Positions 6,904 through 15,874 of a stretch of 64,000 bases of DNA are shown piece by piece. How positions within the stretch are numbered: the stretch's first letter is position 1; every line of letters begins with the position of its first letter. A model generated the notes under the pieces. That model ran no database searches, was not told the origin of the DNA, and worked only from the letters and a program-made list of their open reading frames with translations. Source of the stretch: Anaerolineales bacterium UBA6055 (GTDB lineage: Bacteria; Chloroflexota; Anaerolineae; Aggregatilineales; Phototrophicaceae); contig DIYL01000016.1 of NCBI GenBank assembly GCA_002428985.1, positions 1 through 64,000 on the forward strand. Reading direction: 5' to 3'. A program made the position numbers and the translations under genes.

Positions 6904-8961
6904 TTAATCCTGCAATAAACGCCCCATTTTCTGGTGCTCACGGCGGATTGCAGACTGAATATGCTTTAACGATATAACCCCACCATCGGATGCTGCAAGG
7001 AATGCTGCTGCCAATGCCGCGTTACGGATATTACCACCCGCAAGGTGATAGCGGTCAGCAAGCATCGCAATATCAACATCATCTCCCAATGGGGCATTCT
7101 TGGGAAAATGAGATAACCACAAGGCTTCTCTTGAATCTGGCTCTGGGAATGGAAAGTCGATCATAAAATCCAAACGACGAGTAAACGCATCATCTAAGTT
7201 TTGACGCAAGTTTGTCGCCATAATCGCAACACCGTCGTAATCTTCAATCTGTTGCAAGAGATATGCAACTTCGATGTTCGCGTAGCGGTCACGAGCGTCT
7301 TTTACCTCAGACCGTTTACCGAACAATGCATCGGCTTCATCAAAGAACAAGATCGCATTACTACTGTGAGCTTCTGTAAAAATCCGTGAGAGGTTCTTTT
7401 CTGTCTCACCGATATACTTACTAACAACAGCCGAGAGGTCGATACGGTACATGACCAAGCCTAACTCGCGGGCGATGACTTGTGCCGATAAGGTTTTACC
7501 TGTACCACTTTCGCCAGCAAACAATGCGCTTACACCGTACATATTGCGGTAGCGTTCCTTATAACCCCAGTCTTCCACGATATGGGCAAATTTTGCCCGT
7601 TCAACCATTTCGTGTAACTGGTGCATTTGCTCGTCGGGGAGGATAAGTTCACCCCATGTTGCCTTAGGTACAACGCGTTTGGCTAATTGACCAAGTTGCA
7701 AACTCGCATGAGCTTGAACGCCTTGGTAGAGTGCATCGCGGTTAAGTTCTTGCCCGTTGGACGCAGCTATATCACTTGCGGTATAAATCGAACGGACAAT
7801 CTGCCGACGATTAAAACGGAATTTACTCGCGAGTTCTTCGACGATCTCTTCATTAATATCTGCGTCAATTTCACGCGAGATTTGTTGCCACGAGGATAAC
7901 CGATGATGATAATCTGGGATTGCAAATGACATCCGCAGTAAACGACGTTGGCGGTCATTGTCGATCGGTTCCCAGTCTTTTTCCCCACATAAGAAAATAG
8001 GTAGTGGGTATTTCATCATCGCTTTCCACATTGCGCGTGGCGGTTGTCGATATTCATCTTGAAGCAGTGATTCCCAATTTAACACCATAAATGCGGCGGA
8101 TCGTAAATACCCCTCACGTAGAGATAGTCGCCACGCATCATCAAATGAAATATCGACATCTTCTATTTTCTTTGCATCAAATACGACCAGGTCAATATCA
8201 TACGGGTCGCATAAGGCTGCTGCTGTTTCTTCTTGCCCCATATCTTGTAACCCACGCATATAGACAATCGGTGAATCTGGGATTGCCTGATAAATTGGGT
8301 TCAGAATTGAATCGGGCAGCGTTGTTGTTTTCTCAAATGGACCGACAGTAAGCACTTCTAATAGACGACTGTCGGGTTCGTCATCACCAAGTAAAAAGTG
8401 AATCACACGTTCATCAACGCGCAACGGACGCGCCAGCATCGGCAGGTTAGGTTTGCCGGGGTCTTTAACGACGTCAATCACATGATGGCGACGTAGGGCA
8501 CTATTGCTCTTGAGTCGATCCCATACTTGGTACCGTTGTTCTAATGACCCACCCAAAATATTCATCACCAAATTGACTGTCGGGCGACGTTGGGTGACAT
8601 CATCTTGTAAGAATGAATACAACCGCTGATAGCGACGGTCAAGTTCTGGTGCAAGGCACACTAACAAAATATATGCATCAAGTGCATCAAAACCAAATTG
8701 TTCAAGAAAACGAATGAACGGGAGATTGGGATCAGTATTGTCAGGGATAAGAGGGTTGATATTTGGACGAACTTCATCGAGCCAGATACCACTCAATGGG
8801 TCTTGACTGAGGTAATTCGAGACATCCTCTTCAGTCACGATAAGACCACGCATTTGATCGTCAGGACTTTGTCCTGCATTTGCGGCACTTTGTATGGCTT
8901 GTTGGATTAGACCATCAATCCAGCCAAGCGCAGTTTGTAGATGTTGCAAATTTTGAATCAT
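6904..8961 (-). CDS. AAA+ ATPase of the contractile injection system (Afp15-like)
   Basis: A 685-residue protein with a C-terminal AAA+ module: Walker A GESGTGKT at about residue 490, Walker B AILFFDEADALFG, sensor region ATNLRQNLDDAFTRRLD and a C-terminal lid helix. The ~450-residue N-terminal part is specific to injection-system ATPases and contains a probable degenerate AAA+ fold. ATPases of this type are a hallmark of extracellular contractile injection clusters and act in assembly, not firing. It is the first gene of the leftward operon, behind an intergenic stretch shared with the divergent gene at 9283. The first-in-operon position differs from Afp/PVC, where the ATPase is near the end. 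Confidence 0.93.
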   Translation of the reverse strand: MIQNLQHLQTALGWIDGLIQQAIQSAANAGQSPDDQMRGLIVTEEDVSNYLSQDPLSGIWLDEVRPNINPLIPDNTDPNLPFIRFLEQFGFDALDAYILLVCLAPELDRRYQRLYSFLQDDVTQRRPTVNLVMNILGGSLEQRYQVWDRLKSNSALRRHHVIDVVKDPGKPNLPMLARPLRVDERVIHFLLGDDEPDSRLLEVLTVGPFEKTTTLPDSILNPIYQAIPDSPIVYMRGLQDMGQEETAAALCDPYDIDLVVFDAKKIEDVDISFDDAWRLSLREGYLRSAAFMVLNWESLLQDEYRQPPRAMWKAMMKYPLPIFLCGEKDWEPIDNDRQRRLLRMSFAIPDYHHRLSSWQQISREIDADINEEIVEELASKFRFNRRQIVRSIYTASDIAASNGQELNRDALYQGVQAHASLQLGQLAKRVVPKATWGELILPDEQMHQLHEMVERAKFAHIVEDWGYKERYRNMYGVSALFAGESGTGKTLSAQVIARELGLVMYRIDLSAVVSKYIGETEKNLSRIFTEAHSSNAILFFDEADALFGKRSEVKDARDRYANIEVAYLLQQIEDYDGVAIMATNLRQNLDDAFTRRLDFMIDFPFPEPDSREALWLSHFPKNAPLGDDVDIAMLADRYHLAGGNIRNAALAAAFLAASDGGVISLKHIQSAIRREHQKMGRLLQD

Positions 8962-9282
8962 ATGTTTGCTACTGTCTACTGTTATCCAACATACCCTATT
9001 TGATAACGGATTATTACATATTGACTATAGTATAACAGATTTTCCTACGAAAAAGTTATAACAATACTGTTTCTACTTTATAGTTGTATTGTATGTGCGT
9101 TTTGTCTTTGCACGAATTAAGATATTTGCATTCTACACAATTTTACATATATAGGCAAACATATCACGCAATTTTTACACAATCTGCATATTCCGGTTTG
9201 TGCACGGTTTATTCGCAGACATCGCTAAATCGCAGTATCATTTAATGTAGAAGATTGTCATTATACGAAGGATAAGAGAAAT
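8962..9282. promoter_or_regulatory. AT-rich intergenic region between divergent transcription units
   Basis: This 321-bp stretch separates the leftward injection operon from the rightward gene at 9283 and must hold promoters for both. It is clearly more AT-rich than the flanking genes. On the minus strand a TATACT-like box lies near 9023-9034, but no convincing -35 partner was found. No ORF or strong hairpin was seen. Confidence 0.45.
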
Positions 9283-10242
9283 ATGAGTACAAAAACATCA
9301 GGTAGTGAACCGTTTGCTTTTGCATACCGTGACGACTTACGGACGGTACCGACCGAGGCATTGGACTGTGAAGTGAATTTACATGGCACATTCGATACCG
9401 ATGAACGTGCGGATATGGGACATATTTACTATGGGATGCCGGGGTGTGGTATTCTGCGCATTGACCCTGACCTCAAGAAACAAGAGTTAATTCAATTATC
9501 CGATAACCTCAAACCAATGAACTTCCATAGTACAAAACTAGGTGAGTTTGATGGTAAACATCGCTTATTCTTAGCTGCGAATGATAATGAGATGGTGGCG
9601 GTGATTGGTTTAGATGGTAAACTCGATTTTGTCTTGCCACGCCCTGAATTTGAACAGTATCAATCTGAGGATGCGCCGTATAAACCAACCGATACCGTAC
9701 TTGTGGAAAATGATCTCTATATCGCTGATGGATATGGTTCGAATTTCATCACAACTGCTGATGTTAATACAAAGGAATGGAAAGCGATCTTCGGTGGTAA
9801 AACGGACGATGCAACCTTGAATGGCAAGTTTGCAACTGCTCATGGCATCACGACACATCATCACCATCATCACCATCTGATGATTTCGGATCGTCCAAGT
9901 GCACGCATTCAAGAACACGGTCTCGACGGTGAACATCACCATACCCACACGCTACCTGATGGTGCATGGCCCTGTGGCATCGACACGATTGAATTTGAAG
10001 GACGCTGGCTCACAGTTATTGGTAGCCTGATCGACCCTGTAGAAAAACGCCCTGCTCCGATTTATATCGTTGATGCTGATAGCTACGAAGTTTTATCTAC
10101 GATTCGCCCCAAAGAAGACCTCGGACTCGACTTGGTACAGCATCTGCATAATGTCATCTGGCATGTTCAAGATGGTAATCTATTCTTGATTTGTCAGGCA
10201 TGGAATCCGGGGATGTATTTTGTATTGGAACGGGTCAAATAG
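9283..10242 (+). CDS. Predicted beta-propeller (NHL/SMP-30-like) protein with seven consecutive histidines
   Basis: The 319 residues show repeated strand patterns of a six-bladed propeller: HIYYGMPGCGILRIDPD, HRLFLAANDNEMVAVIGLDG, LYIADGYGSNFITTADV, LMISDRPSARIQEHGLDG and APIYIVDADSYEVL. The SDRPSAR and DGYGSN loops recall NHL-repeat proteins. There is no signal peptide. A run of seven His (after AHGITT, ~residue 191) and a GEHHHTHTL segment make it unusually His-rich next to the expected active face, so metal binding is possible. An AAGGATAAGAG sequence precedes the ATG. It is monocistronic and divergent from the injection operon. The reaction is unknown; lactonase or amidating-lyase-like roles are family-level guesses. 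Confidence 0.7.
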   Translation: MSTKTSGSEPFAFAYRDDLRTVPTEALDCEVNLHGTFDTDERADMGHIYYGMPGCGILRIDPDLKKQELIQLSDNLKPMNFHSTKLGEFDGKHRLFLAANDNEMVAVIGLDGKLDFVLPRPEFEQYQSEDAPYKPTDTVLVENDLYIADGYGSNFITTADVNTKEWKAIFGGKTDDATLNGKFATAHGITTHHHHHHHLMISDRPSARIQEHGLDGEHHHTHTLPDGAWPCGIDTIEFEGRWLTVIGSLIDPVEKRPAPIYIVDADSYEVLSTIRPKEDLGLDLVQHLHNVIWHVQDGNLFLICQAWNPGMYFVLERVK

Positions 10243-10267
10243 ACTAAGGATTCAGGGTGTGTTTATT

Positions 10268-10750
10268 ATGCTAGATGAACTGATTGGTGCAATTAACTGG
10301 GGCAAGTATAACGGTAAGCTTTATTCTGAATGACTGTACGGTTTAGACTCAACAGATCATGATATACGCAAAAAATCATATGATAAGCTAGCGTTGTCAC
10401 TTGCGCCGTGGTCGGAAATTGAAGGTTATGGTTCTTATTTGGAAGCCGAAAGAGTCATTCAATTGAGGTTGCAGAAGCCTGTAATTCCTGTTTTAGTTCA
10501 TTTGCTGGAACATAGTGCAAATGCCAATAAAGGCGAAATATTGGAGTTACTTCATGATTTTCATCGGTTGGGTGATATTGGAGAAATCTATCAGTATTCA
10601 GAAGAAAGATGGCATACATTCAAATCTATGACTGACGAAATAAGACAAACAATCGACGCATCAAGGCACATATATGAGCGATTGGCTACAACCACAGATT
10701 CTGATATTAGAGCGAATGCTCTACACATGCTTAAATTATTAGATGACTGA
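10268..10750 (+). pseudogene. Unknown helical protein gene interrupted by an in-frame TGA
   Basis: A reading frame opens with ATG at 10268 (MLDELIGAINWGKYNGKLYSE), meets TGA at 10331-10333 and continues without another stop to 10750 (LYGLDSTDHDIRKKSYDKLA, then an EGYGSYLEAERVIQ region). The same frame carries protein-like sequence on both sides of the TGA, and codon 22 could be a mutated TGG or CGA. If intact, the product would be ~160 residues, mostly helical, with a HEAT-like feel (VIPVLVHLLEHSANANKGEI). A shorter product could start at the Met at 10394. No selenocysteine insertion structure was noticed after the TGA. Nonsense mutation, assembly error or restart at 10394 are the alternatives. 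Confidence 0.6.
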
Positions 10751-10800
10751 CATTGATGATGTCTATAAGCTGCCATTTCTGAATTAGTAGATTTGTCAGC

Positions 10801-11088
10801 TCAATCTTGCTTTTTGTGCCAGAGTTGTTTTGCAGTCGATGATATACGAACCCGCATACCAATTGTTTCAACTTGCATGTTGAGATTTGACATCACGATT
10901 GCCCACAAGGTTTCTGGGTGGGTTTCTTCAAGAGCCGTTTGAAACTTATCCCAGAAGTCAGTCTCATTTGCTTTGACTTCTGTCAATAATGTATTTGTGA
11001 GTTCTGGAAAATGAGTTTGCCAGAAAGTTTCTGCTAAGTATCGATTGGTCTCACGCATTTCTAACTCAATAAAGCAACTTTCATCCAT
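10801..11088 (-). CDS. Small hypothetical protein, 95 aa
   Basis: The predicted product (MDESCFIELEMRETNRYLAE start) is acidic at the N-terminus and basic at the C-terminus, with no signal peptide or membrane segment and no motif I recognise. No good ribosome site precedes the ATG at 11088. It fills the gap between the interrupted gene at 10268 (convergent) and the divergent DinB gene at 11198, and no competing frame explains the region. It is probably real but could be spurious. Confidence 0.5.
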   Translation of the reverse strand: MDESCFIELEMRETNRYLAETFWQTHFPELTNTLLTEVKANETDFWDKFQTALEETHPETLWAIVMSNLNMQVETIGMRVRISSTAKQLWHKKQD

Positions 11089-11197
11089 TTACTGTTTCTA
11101 TTATATCTGTTGATAATAATTGTGTGATTCTCAAGTTGTGTTCATGAAGTCAGTTTACACTGTCAACTGTGACTGATATGAGTGAAAGACTACTAAT

Positions 11198-11776
11198 ATG
11201 CGCGTACTTGATATATTCAAAACAAGACATCAATTTGCTTACAATGCGTTTTATCGCAATATCTTTGATCGCTACACGGATGATCAACTGCGCACTCCTG
11301 TGCATCCCAACACAAATCCCTTGCTTTGGATATTGTGGCACGTTGCCCGTGTGGAAGATTCCGGCGTGACCCGCTTAGTGATGAATGATGAACAAGTATT
11401 GTTTACAGATGACTGGCAGGCACGTTTAGGTGTGGATGTGACCGACTTTGGGTTTGGGCGATCAAAAGCCGATGTGCTTGAAATTACAAATGCCTTGGAT
11501 GTATCAGCAGTTCGTGAATACATTGATACAGTCCGCGCTTATGTTTATTCAGCATTGGAGCGGATCACACCGGATCAACTTGATGAAACGGTTAGTCGTG
11601 AGGACTTATTGACAATTATGGGGGATGAAGGAGCAGCCCTCCCGCATATTGCACCCCGTCTCGCATATATGTTTAACGGGTGGACGCGTTTGGAAGCGTT
11701 ATACCATTGCAGTGTCACGCATTATTATTGGCATGGTGGAGAAGTGCAGACGATTGAGAGTATGATCGCTTCCTAA
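11198..11776 (+). CDS. DinB-like four-helix protein, 192 aa
   Basis: The layout fits the DinB/YfiT superfamily: a helix around FAYNAFYRNIFDRYTDDQL, then PLLWILWHVARVEDSGVTRL with the first conserved His, and a C-terminal LEALYHCSVTHYYWHGGEV with further His residues. The spacing suits three metal-ligand histidines of the fold. DinB proteins are metal-dependent, often thiol-transferase-like, with unknown substrates. The protein is somewhat longer than the usual 150-170 residues, with a DDW-containing insertion near residue 70. It is one of three DinB-like genes in this window. Confidence 0.75.
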   Translation: MRVLDIFKTRHQFAYNAFYRNIFDRYTDDQLRTPVHPNTNPLLWILWHVARVEDSGVTRLVMNDEQVLFTDDWQARLGVDVTDFGFGRSKADVLEITNALDVSAVREYIDTVRAYVYSALERITPDQLDETVSREDLLTIMGDEGAALPHIAPRLAYMFNGWTRLEALYHCSVTHYYWHGGEVQTIESMIAS

Positions 11777-11874
11777 CAATCTATGAAAGAATTGTGATAA
11801 GTATTTTGTTCCTAGTGTGGGTTTTTGAGGTGTGCGTTATACTCGATTAAAGATTTTTATAAAGGGAGATTATT

Positions 11875-12855
11875 GTGAAATATACAACATTGGGTCGCAC
11901 TGCACTCAAGGTCAGCCAATTATGCCTCGGTACGATGAACTTCGGTACACATACGTCTGAAGAAGATAGCTTCGCGATTATGGATGAAGCCCATTCACAG
12001 GGCATCAACTTCTGGGATACAGCTAACCGTTACGGGCGTGATGTTAGCCTAGGCTTCACTGAGGACATCATCGGGCGGTGGTTTGCTAAAAATCCATCCA
12101 AACGAGATGAAATCGTCATTGCTACCAAAGTCTATGGCAACATGCACCCACAAGATGGATACCCCAATTTTAGTGGACTATCAGCTAAACATATCAAATG
12201 GGCAGTTGAAGGTAGTCTAAAACGGATGCAAACCGACTACATTGATTTGTATCAGTTTCATCATGTCGACCGGTCGGCACCATGGGATGAGATTTGGCAA
12301 GCAATGGAACAACTCGTCCGTGAAGGTAAAATCCTGTATGCAGGCAGTAGTAATTTTGCGGGGTGGCATATCGCGAAAGCCAACGAAGCTGCCAAACGTC
12401 GTAATTACCTCGGCTTAGTCAGTGAACAGAGTTTGTATAATCTCACACAACGGTCGATTGAGATGGAAGTCATTCCAGCATGTGAAGATTATGGGCTGGG
12501 TGTTATCCCTTGGTCGCCATTAGGCGGTGGGTTATTAGGTGGTGTATTGCAGAAAATCGAAGACGGTCGCCGTTCCAGTGAGCATATGAAAGGCCGTATT
12601 GAAGCGATGCGTCCACAGATACAAGCATATGAAGACTTCTGTAAAGAACTAGGTGAATCGCCAGCAGTCGTCGCTTTGGCATGGTTGGTTCATCAACCTG
12701 TCGTGACAGCACCGATTATCGGTCCGCGTACGATGACACAATTAACGGATAGCTATCGTGCCTTAGAATTAGAGTTGGATGCTGATGCACTCGCAAAACT
12801 TGATGAAATATGGGCGGGTCCCGGTGGTCCTGCACCAGAAGCGTATGCGTGGTAA
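11875..12855 (+). CDS. Aldo/keto reductase
   Basis: A 326-residue NADP-dependent aldo/keto reductase with the catalytic tetrad visible: D48 and Y53 in FWDTANRYG, K85 in IATKVYG and H129 in YQFHHVD. The C-terminal cofactor-binding part (VIPWSPLGGGLLGG and IIGPRTMTQL) matches the YajO/voltage-gated-channel beta-subunit-like branch. The GTG start at 11875 follows an AAGGGAGA ribosome site. It heads a probable operon with an oxidoreductase 5 bp downstream and a DapA-like aldolase after that, suggesting a role in sugar or sugar-acid breakdown. The substrate cannot be read from sequence. Confidence 0.92.
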   Translation: MKYTTLGRTALKVSQLCLGTMNFGTHTSEEDSFAIMDEAHSQGINFWDTANRYGRDVSLGFTEDIIGRWFAKNPSKRDEIVIATKVYGNMHPQDGYPNFSGLSAKHIKWAVEGSLKRMQTDYIDLYQFHHVDRSAPWDEIWQAMEQLVREGKILYAGSSNFAGWHIAKANEAAKRRNYLGLVSEQSLYNLTQRSIEMEVIPACEDYGLGVIPWSPLGGGLLGGVLQKIEDGRRSSEHMKGRIEAMRPQIQAYEDFCKELGESPAVVALAWLVHQPVVTAPIIGPRTMTQLTDSYRALELELDADALAKLDEIWAGPGGPAPEAYAW

Positions 12856-12860
12856 CAGCG

Positions 12861-13826
12861 ATGACAAAAACAATTCGATGGGGAATTATCGGTGTTGGTA
12901 ATGTATGTGAAGTGAAGAGTGGCCCGGGTTTCCAAAAAGCGACAAACTCAGAACTTGTAGCCGTCATGCGTCGCGACGGTGATCTTGCCAAAGATTTTGC
13001 AGAACGTCATGGCGTGCCCAAATGGTATGATGACGCAACACCACTTATAAATGATCCGGATGTTGATGCGGTCTATATTGCGACACCGCCACATGTACAC
13101 CTCGAGTACACTGAACAAATCGCAAAAGCGGGCAAACCTGTGTTTGTTGAAAAGCCGATGGCGCGCTCGTTTAAAGAATGTCAAGCGATGGTTGATGTTT
13201 GCGCAAAGGCTGATGTTCCATTATGGGTTGCATACTATCGGCGAGCATTACCACGTTTTATCAAGCTCAAACAATTGATTGAGTCCAAAGCTATCGGCGA
13301 GGTCAATACCGTGTCAGTGACGCTCCGCAACAAGATGATTGATGTCAGTAACGGGATTCCGTGGCGTGTCCAACCAGAAATATCGGGTGGGGGATTATTT
13401 GTTGATGTCGGGGTGCATATGCTTGATTATCTGGAGTATGTGTTTGGCGCCATTCAGTCGGTTGGTGGGGCAACAGCCAATCATGGCGGGCAGTATCCAG
13501 CCGAAGATAACGTTGTCGCACACTTTGTCTTTGAATCCGGTGTAACAGGAGCGGGTGTTTGGGATTTTAATGGTCATGATCACCTTGATCAAACTGTGAT
13601 CGTCGGTACAGAAGGCACACTTACATACTCAACATTTGGTACAGATGCAATTCGACTAATGACTGCAGACGGAGAACAGCTCATTGATGTTGCAACGCCA
13701 CCTCATGTGCATCAGCCATTGATTCAGACGATTGTGGATGAATTAAATGGAAACGGCGAATGCCCAAGTACAGGTATTAGTGGCGCGCGGACAACATGGG
13801 TCACTGACCAAATTTATGGGATCTAA
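12861..13826 (+). CDS. Gfo/Idh/MocA family oxidoreductase
   Basis: The frame is also open further upstream (to 12810), but the family start is MTKTIRWGIIGVGNVCEV at 12861, five bases after the aldo/keto reductase stop. The product is 321 residues: an N-terminal Rossmann fold (GIIGVGNV), the VYIATPPHVHLEY segment, the catalytic-type EKPMARS motif with its Lys, and a C-terminal sheet domain with GGGLFVDVGVHMLDYLEY. Such enzymes oxidise or reduce sugar hydroxyl groups with NAD(P). Coupling with the reductase upstream and the aldolase downstream argues for a shared carbohydrate pathway. Confidence 0.9.
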   Translation: MTKTIRWGIIGVGNVCEVKSGPGFQKATNSELVAVMRRDGDLAKDFAERHGVPKWYDDATPLINDPDVDAVYIATPPHVHLEYTEQIAKAGKPVFVEKPMARSFKECQAMVDVCAKADVPLWVAYYRRALPRFIKLKQLIESKAIGEVNTVSVTLRNKMIDVSNGIPWRVQPEISGGGLFVDVGVHMLDYLEYVFGAIQSVGGATANHGGQYPAEDNVVAHFVFESGVTGAGVWDFNGHDHLDQTVIVGTEGTLTYSTFGTDAIRLMTADGEQLIDVATPPHVHQPLIQTIVDELNGNGECPSTGISGARTTWVTDQIYGI

Positions 13827-13864
13827 TTTCATACAAATAGTTTATTAGGGATAGAGGGAGTCTT

Positions 13865-14752
13865 ATGCGTATCTATGGCATTATACCGCCGATGGCAACC
13901 CCGTTTGATAGCAATGAAGAAATCAATTATGAATTACTAAAAGCTGAGGCAACATACCTCGTCGAAGAAGCGGGTGTGCATGGGCTTGCTGTCGGTGGGA
14001 GTACCGGGGAAGGTCAAACCCTTACAACAGATGAACTACGCCAGATTGTTGGTGAGGTTCTTGATGTCGTCGATGGACGTATTCCTGTGATCGCAGGCAT
14101 TATCGTTGATAGTACTCGTCAGGCAGTCGAAAAAGCCCAAGCATTGGCCGATCTTGAAGTTGCGGCACTCCAAGTTACACCCGTGCATTACCTGTTTACG
14201 CCGACAGATGATATGATGTTCAAACATTTTGCAACACTCGCAGAACACGCATCGCATCCTGTGATGATCTATAATGTTGTTCCTTGGACATATTGCTCAC
14301 CTGCATTACTCCATCGTCTCATGACGGAAATCGACGGGATCATCGGGGTGAAGCAGAGTGCTGGTGACCTGAAGTTGTTGGCTGATTTGATGATGGATTC
14401 TGGTGAATCGGGATTGATTATGTCAGCTGTTGACGCGCTACTCTATCCATCATTTTGTCTTGGTGCACACGGCGCAATCGCTGCAATTTTGGCGACAGTC
14501 CCCGAATTATGTGTGCAGTTGTGGGATGCTGTTCAAGCAGGCAATCATGCCGAGGCACTCGTATTGCATCAACATTTATTGCGCATCTGGAATGCAATTA
14601 TTGATGACAATCTACCCGCAAATGTGAAGACTGGACTAGCTTTACAGGGGCGTCCGGCAGGTTTGTCACGTTCCCCGATGCCGGAGAGTTCGCCTGAACA
14701 AAAAGAGGCGATCAGACAGGCATTGATAAGTGCAGGCATTGCTGTTCACTAA
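13865..14752 (+). CDS. Dihydrodipicolinate synthase / N-acetylneuraminate lyase family aldolase
   Basis: A 295-residue class I aldolase of the DapA/NanA family. Landmarks are IIPPMATPFDSN at the start, the pyruvate-carboxylate motif GGSTGEGQTLT, the Tyr in MIYNVVPWTY and the Schiff-base Lys in IGVKQSAGD. An AGGGAGTC site precedes the ATG at 13865. Among sugar oxidoreductases, cleavage of a 2-keto-3-deoxy sugar acid is more likely than lysine biosynthesis, but this is inferred from context. Confidence 0.88.
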   Translation: MRIYGIIPPMATPFDSNEEINYELLKAEATYLVEEAGVHGLAVGGSTGEGQTLTTDELRQIVGEVLDVVDGRIPVIAGIIVDSTRQAVEKAQALADLEVAALQVTPVHYLFTPTDDMMFKHFATLAEHASHPVMIYNVVPWTYCSPALLHRLMTEIDGIIGVKQSAGDLKLLADLMMDSGESGLIMSAVDALLYPSFCLGAHGAIAAILATVPELCVQLWDAVQAGNHAEALVLHQHLLRIWNAIIDDNLPANVKTGLALQGRPAGLSRSPMPESSPEQKEAIRQALISAGIAVH

Positions 14753-14790
14753 TGTTAAATTACAATCATCACAATTAGGAGTTTTCTTAG

Positions 14791-15816
14791 ATGGCTAAAA
14801 CACGCCTTGCTGTGGCTGGACTTGACCACGGACATGTCTATTGGATTTTGAACAAATTTGAACGAGACGATGTTGAATTTGTTGGTTTTTATGATGCACA
14901 ACCCGAGCTCGTCAAGCAATATACAGAACAACAAAACCTTGACCCCAATATAATGTATACCGACCTTGATACGATGCTAGATGAAGTCAAACCGGAGGGG
15001 GTTGTAGCGTTTAGTTCGATTTATGCGCATCTGGAGTGTGTGCAGAAAGCGGCACCGCGCGGTGTGCATGTAATGGTCGAGAAACCGCTCGCTGTCAGTA
15101 TGGAACATGCCACTGTAATGAAATCTTTAGCAGAAGAACATGGTATTCACCTGCTGACCAATTATGAAACCAATTGGTATGCCAGCAACCAAGAAGCTTA
15201 TCGCATGGTCAAAGATGGTAAGATTGGTGATGTGCGTAAGTTAGTTGTACATGATGGACATCGCGGGCCTGTCGAAATTGGTTGTGGACCAGAATTTCTA
15301 GCATGGTTGACTGATCCCGTGCTCAACGGGGGTGGTGCCGTGATTGACTTTGGCTGTTACGGTGCGAATTTGGCGACTTGGATGAGTGACAATCAACGTC
15401 CGATATCGGTATTCGCTATTACGCAAACCCTCAAACCAGATGTATATCCCAAAGTTGATGACGATGCCGTGATTATCATTAACTATCCGACTATGAATGT
15501 CGTTGTTCAGGGATCATGGAATTGGGCGATTTCACGTAAAGATATGGAAGTGTATGGTGCGACCGGAAAAATCACAGCGGTTGACCGCACCACGTTGACG
15601 TATCAGCTATCTGATGATGACCCTGAAATAACTGTCAATCTTGATGAGCGTCCATACCCTCACGCTGATCCTTTTAGTTACTTTGGCGCAGTCATCCGTG
15701 GTGATATTGTCTCAGGTGAAGATGATTTGTATGGAATAACAAATAATATGATCGTCGTGGAAATTTTGGATGCAGCCCGAGAGTCAGCGAGGACGGGGCA
15801 ACGAATTGATTTGTAA
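14791..15816 (+). CDS. Gfo/Idh/MocA family oxidoreductase
   Basis: 341 residues. The N-terminus RLAVAGLDHGHVYWIL is a variant dinucleotide-binding loop (GLDHGH replaces GxGxxG) seen in a subgroup of this family. VMVEKPLAVS carries the catalytic-region Lys, and GGGAVIDFGCYGANLATW is the usual domain-two motif. An AGGAG site lies before the ATG. It follows the aldolase gene by 38 bp and ends the plus-strand sugar operon. It differs clearly from the oxidoreductase at 12861, so it probably takes a different substrate or direction. Confidence 0.88.
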   Translation: MAKTRLAVAGLDHGHVYWILNKFERDDVEFVGFYDAQPELVKQYTEQQNLDPNIMYTDLDTMLDEVKPEGVVAFSSIYAHLECVQKAAPRGVHVMVEKPLAVSMEHATVMKSLAEEHGIHLLTNYETNWYASNQEAYRMVKDGKIGDVRKLVVHDGHRGPVEIGCGPEFLAWLTDPVLNGGGAVIDFGCYGANLATWMSDNQRPISVFAITQTLKPDVYPKVDDDAVIIINYPTMNVVVQGSWNWAISRKDMEVYGATGKITAVDRTTLTYQLSDDDPEITVNLDERPYPHADPFSYFGAVIRGDIVSGEDDLYGITNNMIVVEILDAARESARTGQRIDL

Positions 15817-15874
15817 ATGCGATACATGATAGGTTAGTAGTATCGCATTTAAATTGGCTTGTAGGGAAATTACT

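Noticed and set aside
1..8961. Injection operon read as a prophage tail
   Set aside because: The AAA+ ATPase, DUF4255 and DUF6760-type genes are specific to extracellular injection systems, and no capsid, terminase or portal gene is present in the window.
9853..9880. His run as a cloning tag or vector contamination
   Set aside because: It is internal to a native gene, has seven not six His, and is flanked by continuous family-like sequence.
10331..10333. TGA as a selenocysteine codon
   Set aside because: No SECIS-like hairpin was seen just after it and the context does not resemble a selenoprotein active site.
12810..12860. Upstream extension of the oxidoreductase at 12861
   Set aside because: The extension overlaps the end of the aldo/keto reductase gene and encodes sequence unlike the family; the ATG at 12861 begins the typical Rossmann strand.
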